Source: Actinomyces sp. oral taxon 171 str. F0337 (GTDB lineage: Bacteria > Actinomycetota > Actinomycetes > Actinomycetales > Actinomycetaceae). From it: 64,000 nucleotides of DNA. Position 1 is the first letter of the stretch; every line of letters begins with the position of its first letter. Of this stretch, positions 58,635-64,000 are shown in pieces. The position numbers were made by a program, and so were the translations under genes. The DNA lies in NCBI RefSeq assembly GCF_005696555.1, contig NZ_CP040005.1:248001-312000 (forward strand). The letters run 5' to 3'. The notes below the pieces were generated by a model that worked only from the letters and a program-made list of their open reading frames with translations, was not told the DNA's origin and made no database searches.

Positions 58635-59312
58635 TCAGCGGGCGCGACGGCGCAGGCGGTCGACGTCGAGCAGCGTGACGGCCCGGCCCTCCAGGCGGAT
58701 CCAGCCGCGGGAGACGAACTCGGCCAGCGACTTGTTGACCGTCTCGCGCGAGGCGCCCACCAGCTGGGCGAGCTCCTCCTGAGTGAGGTCGTGGGGGACG
58801 TGGACGCCGTCGTCGGTGGGCGAGCCGAAGCGGTCGGCCAGGTCCAGCAGGGCCTTGGCCACGCGGCCGGGCACGTCGGAGAAGACGAGGTCCGCCAGCG
58901 CGGTGTTCGTGCGGCGCAGGCGCTGGGCCAGGGCGCGCAGCATGTCCTTGGCCAGCCGCGGGTGGGACTCCACGAAGGTCATGAGCTGGTTGTGGTCCAG
59001 CGTCAGGAGCTCGGTGGGGGCCACGGCGGTGGCGGTGGTGGAGCGCGGTCCCGGGTCGAACAGGGTCAGCTCGCCGACGATCTCGCCGGGGCCGAGCACC
59101 GCGAGCAGGTTCTCACGGCCATCGGCGCTGGCGTGGCCGAGCTTCACCTTCCCGGAGAGGAGAATGTAGAGGCGGTCGCCTGAGTCGCCCTCGTTGAAGA
59201 GGGTCTCGCCACGGCGCAGAGTCGTCTGCGTCATCATGGCGCGCAGTTCCTCCTGCTCCTCCGGGCTCAGGCCCTCGAAGAGCGGGATCCTGGAGATAAT
59301 GCTGTCTTCCAC
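58635..59312 (-). CDS. crp: Crp/Fnr-family regulator (GlxR/Crp-like)
   Basis: 225 aa from GTG 59312, chosen because AGGAGG lies six bases upstream; an in-frame ATG at 59351 would include the ribosome site. Cyclic-nucleotide-binding domain: LYILLSGKVKLGHASADGRE and GEIVGELTLFDPGPRSTTAT, with the Gly-Glu and Arg-Ser-Thr residues that contact cAMP. The C-terminal winged helix (DLTQEELAQLVGASRETVNK) has the R-E-T recognition helix for TGTGA-type sites. It is a global regulator in Actinobacteria. Divergent from nth; the 59313-59621 space shows no other gene. Confidence 0.93.
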   Translation of the reverse strand: MEDSIISRIPLFEGLSPEEQEELRAMMTQTTLRRGETLFNEGDSGDRLYILLSGKVKLGHASADGRENLLAVLGPGEIVGELTLFDPGPRSTTATAVAPTELLTLDHNQLMTFVESHPRLAKDMLRALAQRLRRTNTALADLVFSDVPGRVAKALLDLADRFGSPTDDGVHVPHDLTQEELAQLVGASRETVNKSLAEFVSRGWIRLEGRAVTLLDVDRLRRRAR

Positions 59313-59621
59313 GGAGATCCTCCTGGTGGTTAGGGGGCTGGCATCCCGCATGCGGGAGCCCTCGGGTCTATCCTGCCACGGCTTGTGACCTGTGGCACGC
59401 CGTCGAGCATTGTAGCCTCCGTGTGTTGCAGGTCAAAGAGAAGTGAGCAAAATCGGGTGCGTCGTGTGACACTGTCCAATCCGCGAGGTTGCGGGGCGGT
59501 GGTGGGATCGACTGCAATGGCGATCTCTGGAGGAGGGCCCGGCCTCAGCCGGGCCGAGGCTCGAACGAGGGCTCCGGTGGCGCTGGTGGTGCTGCCGACG
59601 AGATCGCGGAGAGAGGACACC

Positions 59622-60329
59622 GTGCGCAGGGCAGTGAGCAGTGAGGTTGCGGCGGCTGAGGCGGCCCCCGAGGTCCCCGAGGTGTCGACCATGGCTGACC
59701 CGGCCTGGCGGGCGGGCGCCGTCGACGACGAGCTCATGGCCCTCTATCCCGACGCCGCCTGCGCCCTCGACCACGACGGCCCCTTCCAGCTGCTCGTGGC
59801 CACCGTCCTGTCGGCCCAGACCACCGACGCGCGCGTCAACACCGTCACCCCCGAGCTCTTCGGACGCTACCCCGACGCCGCCGCCCTGGGGGCCGCCCGG
59901 CGCGAGGACCTGGAGGCGATCCTGCGGCCCCTGGGCTTCCAGCGCGCCAAGGCCGGGCACCTGCTCGGCATCGGGCAGGCGCTCACCGAGCGCTTCGAGG
60001 GGCGGGTGCCGCGCAGCCGCGAGGAGCTGGTGGCCCTGCCGGGAGTGGGGCGCAAGACCGCCAACGTCGTGCTCGGCAACGCCTTCGGGCAGCCCGCCAT
60101 CACCGTGGACACCCACGTGGGGAGGCTCTCGCGCCGCCTGGGGTGGACGACGTCGAAGGACCCGCTGCGTGTGGAGAAGGACATCGCGGCCCTGTGGGAG
60201 CCATGGCGCTGGACCGACGGCTGCCACCGGCTCATCGAGCACGGGCGCCAGGTCTGCTCGGCCCGTTCACCCCGCTGCGGTGAGTGCGCGCTGCTCGAGG
60301 CCGGCCTGTGCCCACAGGTGGGCGTCTGA
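59622..60329 (+). CDS. nth: endonuclease III (DNA glycosylase/AP lyase)
   Basis: 235 aa from GTG 59622, preceded by GAGAGG at five bases; ATG 59692 (frame differs) is not usable and the frame stays open further upstream. HhH motif VALPGVGRKTANVVLGNAFG with the catalytic Lys in helix context VLSAQTTDARVNTV/GRKTAN and Asp in AITVDTHVGRLSRR. A C-terminal 4Fe-4S loop holds four Cys: VCSARSPRCGEC, then GLC (C-x6-C-x2-C-x7-C; the last spacing is longer than the usual five). It removes oxidised pyrimidines. Same neighbour (crp) as in mycobacteria. Confidence 0.93.
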   Translation: MRRAVSSEVAAAEAAPEVPEVSTMADPAWRAGAVDDELMALYPDAACALDHDGPFQLLVATVLSAQTTDARVNTVTPELFGRYPDAAALGAARREDLEAILRPLGFQRAKAGHLLGIGQALTERFEGRVPRSREELVALPGVGRKTANVVLGNAFGQPAITVDTHVGRLSRRLGWTTSKDPLRVEKDIAALWEPWRWTDGCHRLIEHGRQVCSARSPRCGECALLEAGLCPQVGV

Positions 60330-60448
60330 TGGGCAGCTGAGAGCGGTGCTCGCGGAGGCGGCCCGGCTCGGGATGTCGGGCTAGCCCCACCCCCGATCCG
60401 CCAGATGGCCGGATGGGATGGGAAGGCCGACGTCGTCAGGCTGGAGGC

Positions 60449-61285
60449 ATGACTGCTCACCCGCCCCTGGCCCCCTCCGACCCGACCGCCGCCTCCGCCT
60501 GCCTGCCGTTCAGTACCTCGCCTGCCGGGCCGGGCCCGTCGTCGCCCGTCGCCATCCGGTTGCGCGGCCTCACCCGCGTCTACGAGGTCCCCGGACGCCA
60601 GGACGCCCGCGTCACCGCCCTGGATCACGTCGACGCCGACCTGCCCGAGGGCAGCTTCACCGCCGTCGTCGGAGCCTCCGGATCGGGCAAGTCCACGCTG
60701 CTGCACTGCATGGCCGGCCTCGATGAGCCCACCGACGGCCAGGTGACCATGCTCGGCGCCCTCACCTCCGGGATGCGGGCCGCCGAGCGGGCCCGGTTCC
60801 GCGCCCGCCACGTCGGCTTCGTCTTCCAGGAGTACAACCTCATCGCCTCCCTGAGCGCCGCCGACAACGTCTCCATGCCCTCGCGCCTGGCCGGGCGTCC
60901 CCTGAGCGGCGCCCAGATCCGGGAGGCCCTCGACGCCGTCGGGCTCGCTCACCGCGCCGGCCTCAAGCCCCACCAGCTCTCCGGCGGGGAGCGCCAGCGC
61001 GTGGCCATCGCCCGCGTCATGGCCAGCCGGCCCCGGATCGTCTTCGCCGACGAGCCCACCGGTGCCCTCGACCTGGACTCCGCCGCCCTCGTCCTGGACT
61101 GGCTGCGCCGGCTCACCGAGCAGGGCACCACCGTGGTCATGGTGACCCACGACGTCGAGGCCGCCGCCAAGGCCGACGCGGTCGCCGTCATGAGCCAGGG
61201 CCACCTCGTGCAGTGGGCCGGCTGCCGTGACGCCCGCCAGATCGCCGAGCTCGTCCACACGGCCCGGGCCGCGCGCGTCGCCTGA
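60449..61285 (+). CDS. ABC transporter ATPase (MacB/LolD type)
   Basis: 278 aa from ATG 60449 (GGAGG just upstream). The N-terminal 45 residues are a Pro/Ser-rich extension. Walker A VGASGSGKSTLLHCMAG near residue 83, Q-loop VGFVFQEYNL, signature QLSGGERQRVAIARVMASRP, Walker B IVFADEPTGALD, H-loop VMVTHDVEAAAKA. Sequence type of the MacB/LolD group that works with FtsX-like permeases, matching the following gene at 35 bp distance. Confidence 0.93.
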   Translation: MTAHPPLAPSDPTAASACLPFSTSPAGPGPSSPVAIRLRGLTRVYEVPGRQDARVTALDHVDADLPEGSFTAVVGASGSGKSTLLHCMAGLDEPTDGQVTMLGALTSGMRAAERARFRARHVGFVFQEYNLIASLSAADNVSMPSRLAGRPLSGAQIREALDAVGLAHRAGLKPHQLSGGERQRVAIARVMASRPRIVFADEPTGALDLDSAALVLDWLRRLTEQGTTVVMVTHDVEAAAKADAVAVMSQGHLVQWAGCRDARQIAELVHTARAARVA

Positions 61286-61319
61286 CCGGGACGGGATCAG
61301 GAGAGGATCGGAGAGGATC

Positions 61320-62708
61320 ATGGTCACACTCATCTGGAACGACCTGCGCCACCACGCCCGCCAGTGGCTGTGGTCGCTGCTCGTCGCCACCGTCGGCGGC
61401 GCCATCATCGGCGTCATCATCACCGCCTGGTACAGCGCCCTGAGCTGGGCCCAGGCCCAGGGCTCGGCCGAGCTCGTCAACGCCTCCCACCTCATCGGCT
61501 CCAACCTCGTGTCCTACGCGGGGCTGGCCACCGCCGTCATCCTGTCCACGACGCTCGGCCTGACCGTCTCGGCCCAGCAGCGCTCGCACGCGCTGTGGAA
61601 GGTCCTGGGCATCCCCGGCAGCCGCATCCGCCGCATCATCCTGGGGCAGGTCGGCGTCATCGGGTTGCTGGGAGGCGCCATCGGGGCGGTGGCCAGTCTC
61701 CCGCTGGTCCGCCTCTACCTGCTCACCTGGCGGGAGCTCGAGGTGTTCCCGCCGGATCTGCCCATCATCATGCCGGGCTTCGGGGTGCCGCTGACCATCG
61801 CTGTGACGACGCTGTTCTGCATCCTGGGCGGAATGGGCGCGGCCCGGCGGGCGGCGTCGGTCCCCGAGATGCAGGCGCTGAGAGAGGCCTCGGCCCCGCG
61901 GACCCGGACCCGGTGGTGGCAGTGGGTGATCGTCGCCGTCCTAGTGCTGGCCGTCGTGGTGACCCCCTTCGACAGCACCGTGCCTCTCAACGAGGCCGAG
62001 AGGGCGGAGCTGGTCGCCGCCGGCGTCGACCTCAACGACCCGGGGGAGCGCGCGGTCACCGGAGGCGCCATGGGGCTCCTCGCCGCGATCGCGGGCCTGT
62101 GCGTGCCGAACTGGACTCTGCGGCCGCTGCTGACCTGGTGGACCGCGCTCGTCCCGGGCCGCAGCCCCGCCTGGTTCGCCGCCCGCGCCAACGCCCGCCA
62201 CCGTGCCTCCCTGTCGATGACGACGATCGTCCCCTTCGCCATCGCCGTGGCCATGACCGGCACCGTGTACGCCGCCGTCGGCGCCGGGCAGGCAACCGGC
62301 GCGCAGGGCTCGGTCAACGGGTTCCTCACCGTCGGGGTGCCGATCTTCCTCATCTCCGGCGTCGGCGGTATCGCCAACATCGCCATGGTGGGGCGGGCCC
62401 GACGCCAGGAGGGCGCGCTGCTGGGAGTCATCGGGGCGCGGACCGGCACGGTCCTGGCCTCCACAGCGCTGGAGGGCGTCATCTACGCCGTCACCGGCAT
62501 CGTCTTCGGGCTGGCGGCCACCGCCTTCAGCGCCATCTACGCCGCGCTCTACTCCGGCGGTGGGATGACGGTCCTGGTCGCCTCGGTCCCGGTGGGGCTG
62601 CTGGCCCTCGTCAGCGGGATCTCGCTGGCGCTCGCGGTGGCGACCACCTGGCTGCCCGCCCAGCTCGACCGACGCTCCCTCATGGACAACCTGCGCCAGC
62701 CGGTGTGA
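61320..62708 (+). CDS. FtsX-like ABC permease
   Basis: 462 aa from ATG 61320, after AGGAG-containing sequence. Membrane segments near residues 18-40, 65-85, 105-130, 155-175 and a second set from about 205 onward, giving an FtsX-type duplicated architecture (HALWKVLGIPGSRIRRIILG and GALLGVIGARTGTVLASTAL are the corresponding coupling-helix regions). With the preceding ATPase it forms a mechanotransmission-type transporter probably handling lipoproteins, peptides or antimicrobial compounds. No two-component system is adjacent. Confidence 0.87.
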   Translation: MVTLIWNDLRHHARQWLWSLLVATVGGAIIGVIITAWYSALSWAQAQGSAELVNASHLIGSNLVSYAGLATAVILSTTLGLTVSAQQRSHALWKVLGIPGSRIRRIILGQVGVIGLLGGAIGAVASLPLVRLYLLTWRELEVFPPDLPIIMPGFGVPLTIAVTTLFCILGGMGAARRAASVPEMQALREASAPRTRTRWWQWVIVAVLVLAVVVTPFDSTVPLNEAERAELVAAGVDLNDPGERAVTGGAMGLLAAIAGLCVPNWTLRPLLTWWTALVPGRSPAWFAARANARHRASLSMTTIVPFAIAVAMTGTVYAAVGAGQATGAQGSVNGFLTVGVPIFLISGVGGIANIAMVGRARRQEGALLGVIGARTGTVLASTALEGVIYAVTGIVFGLAATAFSAIYAALYSGGGMTVLVASVPVGLLALVSGISLALAVATTWLPAQLDRRSLMDNLRQPV

Positions 62709-62760
62709 ACCGGGGTGAGGCGGCGCCGTAACGCACCTGCCGAGCCGTACTTCACCTGCT

Positions 62761-62826
62761 GACCCGGGCATCTCTCGCGTAGCCCTGCAGAAGACCGTAG
62801 GGCTACGCGAAATCCGCCCGGCTCGC
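62761..62826. repeat. long imperfect palindrome, family 2 copy b (bidirectional terminator)
   Basis: Arms CCGGGCATCTCTCGCGTAGC and the mirror of CCGGGCGGATTTCGCGTAGC flank a short loop. Same family as 35584-35650. It lies between converging genes, with the hydrolase stop only a few bases beyond. Confidence 0.82.
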
Positions 62827-62830
62827 GGTA

Positions 62831-63739
62831 TCAGGCTGAGGCGGGTGGAGCGACGTCGGCCAGGAAGGGCAGCAGGGCCCGGACGAACCCGGCCGGGGTC
62901 TCCTCCTGGGGGAAGTGGCCGGAGCGGCGGATCGTCGCCTGCCGCAGGTCGCCGGTCACGTGATGGGTGTCGCGCGCATAGGCCTGGGCGGGCTGGACCG
63001 GGTCGAGCTCGCCCTGCACCGACAGGACGGGCACCGTCGCCGGCTTGTCCAGGGCCGCCGTCTCCGCCCGAGACAGCACGAGGTTGCGCAGCGGCTCCAG
63101 GGCGCTGTGGGCGGCGCCGGGCCGGGACAGGAGTGCGGCGTAGTAGGGGGCCTCCTCGGCCACTGCCTCGCGCGTGTGCGGACCGGCCCAGGAGCGCAGC
63201 AGGCCCTCCAGGGCGCTGCGGCTGCGCAGGCGGCGTTCGGCCAGGCCCGGGATCCGCAGACTCACGTACTGCAGCGCCGGTCCCGACAGTGCCCGGGCCC
63301 GCAGTGAGCGCAGCGCGAGCGGGTGGGGCGCGCCGACTGGGATGATCGCCGTCGTCAGGTCCGGGGCCACGTGCGGCAGCGCCCAGGCGACCTGGCCACC
63401 GAGCCCCGCGCCGACGACCACGGCCCGCTCGTGCCCCAGGGATCGGACCACGGCGGCCAGGTCCTGGGCGAGTGCCAGCAGGTCATAGCCCGACGGCGGC
63501 CGGTCCGAGCCGCCGAAGCCGCGCAGATCGAGGGCGCCCACGCGGTGCCCGGCCTGCGCCAGGGCGGGGATGACATGGCGCCAGGTCCACCAGCACTCGG
63601 GGAAGCCGTGCACCAGGAGGATGAGGGGCCCGGTGCCGGCCGGGGCCTCGGGACCCGCGAGCGCAACATGGAAACGGGTACCGCGGGCGGTGAGGTTGCG
63701 GTGGGTCCAGGGGCCGGGGCGATTGACGTCAACAGGCAC
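62831..63739 (-). CDS. alpha/beta hydrolase, EphE-like, nucleophile position altered
   Basis: 302 aa. Epoxide-hydrolase-type landmarks: HGFPECWWTWRHVIPALAQA (oxyanion H-G-x-P), LDLRGFGGSDRPPSGYDLLA, late Asp in VQGELDPVQPAQA and final His in IRRSGHFPQEETPAGFV. At the nucleophile elbow the sequence is VVVGAGLGGQVAWALPH, with Gly where Asp (epoxide hydrolase) or Ser should be. It therefore may be non-catalytic or use another chemistry. Position next to the nth/crp block matches mycobacterial ephE. Confidence 0.83.
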   Translation of the reverse strand: MPVDVNRPGPWTHRNLTARGTRFHVALAGPEAPAGTGPLILLVHGFPECWWTWRHVIPALAQAGHRVGALDLRGFGGSDRPPSGYDLLALAQDLAAVVRSLGHERAVVVGAGLGGQVAWALPHVAPDLTTAIIPVGAPHPLALRSLRARALSGPALQYVSLRIPGLAERRLRSRSALEGLLRSWAGPHTREAVAEEAPYYAALLSRPGAAHSALEPLRNLVLSRAETAALDKPATVPVLSVQGELDPVQPAQAYARDTHHVTGDLRQATIRRSGHFPQEETPAGFVRALLPFLADVAPPASA

Positions 63740-63748
63740 GTCTGCAGC

Positions 63749-63955
63749 CTACTGGTCGGCGCCCGGCACCGCCCACGGGGCACCTGGCGGGGCGTCCGTC
63801 CGCGGGGAAATGCCTGCGTCGGTGCGCCTCGTCCCCGACTGCGCGCCTTCGGCGCCCCGTCTCCCGTTGCGTCCACGACGCCGCCGGAAGCGGGGAATGT
63901 CCAAAACGGTGACAAAGGCTGCGATGAGGCGGAGACCGAGGAAAGGAAACCGCAT
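63749..63955 (-). CDS. possible small hypothetical protein or C-terminal part of a gene continuing past the window edge
   Basis: 68 aa from an ATG at 63955 (MRFPFLGLRLIAAFVTVLDI then a strongly basic tail PRFRRRRGRNGRR). One weak hydrophobic stretch is followed by positive charge. The frame stays open to the window end at 64000 (no stop between), so a longer gene is possible. It lies 9 bp upstream of the hydrolase on the same strand. No family recognised; the coding call is uncertain. Confidence 0.35.
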   Translation of the reverse strand: MRFPFLGLRLIAAFVTVLDIPRFRRRRGRNGRRGAEGAQSGTRRTDAGISPRTDAPPGAPWAVPGADQ

Positions 63956-64000
63956 GATTCCGCGGTTCAGGTCATGGTGCGAGCGCCTGGATGTCCTCTT

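Overview
The window is high-GC actinobacterial DNA (about 68-72% G+C outside one accessory island). A WhiB regulator, MurT/GatD, a Tad pilus locus and the order nth - crp - DUF4177-like - whiB - class A PBP - metallophosphoesterase, with an EphE-like hydrolase nearby, all fit Actinomycetota. The last block mirrors the Mycobacterium tuberculosis Rv3670-Rv3683 order as I remember it. The overall style (twin FeoAB, Tad locus next to an EssC-like ATPase) suggests Actinomycetaceae, probably Actinomyces; this is an inference without a database search.

Layout. 1-8836: a tightly overlapping Tad (type IVb Flp pilus) operon: SAF/CpaB fragment, CpaE-like, TadA, TadB, TadC, Flp pilin, two TadE-like and one TadG-like pseudopilins, and a LysM/BTAD membrane protein. 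8849-13507: a 1552-aa EssC/EccC-like FtsK/SpoIIIE ATPase (type VII secretion). 13600-28000: an accessory island with lower G+C at its start. It holds a small possible WXG100-like protein, a 689-aa putative T7SS substrate and lipoprotein, a transposon graveyard (IS1634-like and IS3-like fragments, three IS5-family elements with readable target duplications) inside the broken end of a second substrate-like gene, a second copy of the lipoprotein, and then a duplicated lipoprotein + secreted-protein module whose two copies flank a HigBA toxin-antitoxin pair. 28000-32700: Dps, a TetR regulator, a GH13 enzyme, VapBC, a VOC protein and a Nudix hydrolase. 32900-38850: two FeoA-FeoB pairs separated by a NifU-like protein. 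39200-44900: PspC protein, GatD-MurT, a diacylglycerol-kinase-type lipid kinase, tRNA-Pro(CGG) with tandem hairpins, and a macro-domain protein. 45092-52906: a five-gene translationally coupled operon SWIM - DUF5691-like - MoxR AAA+ - DUF5682-like - VWA. 53000-64000: SDR, metallophosphoesterase, class A PBP, WhiB, DUF4177-like, Crp/Fnr, endonuclease III, an ABC ATPase/FtsX-like permease pair, and an EphE-like alpha/beta hydrolase.

How the genes work together: the first 13.5 kb builds a surface pilus and a T7SS-type motor. The island next to it looks like a cargo/immunity zone for that secretion machinery, repeatedly copied, recombined and hit by IS elements. The MoxR/VWA/SWIM operon is the best candidate for an incompletely described multi-protein system. 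Several intergenic spaces carry long palindromes that recur within the window and sit at convergent or operon ends.
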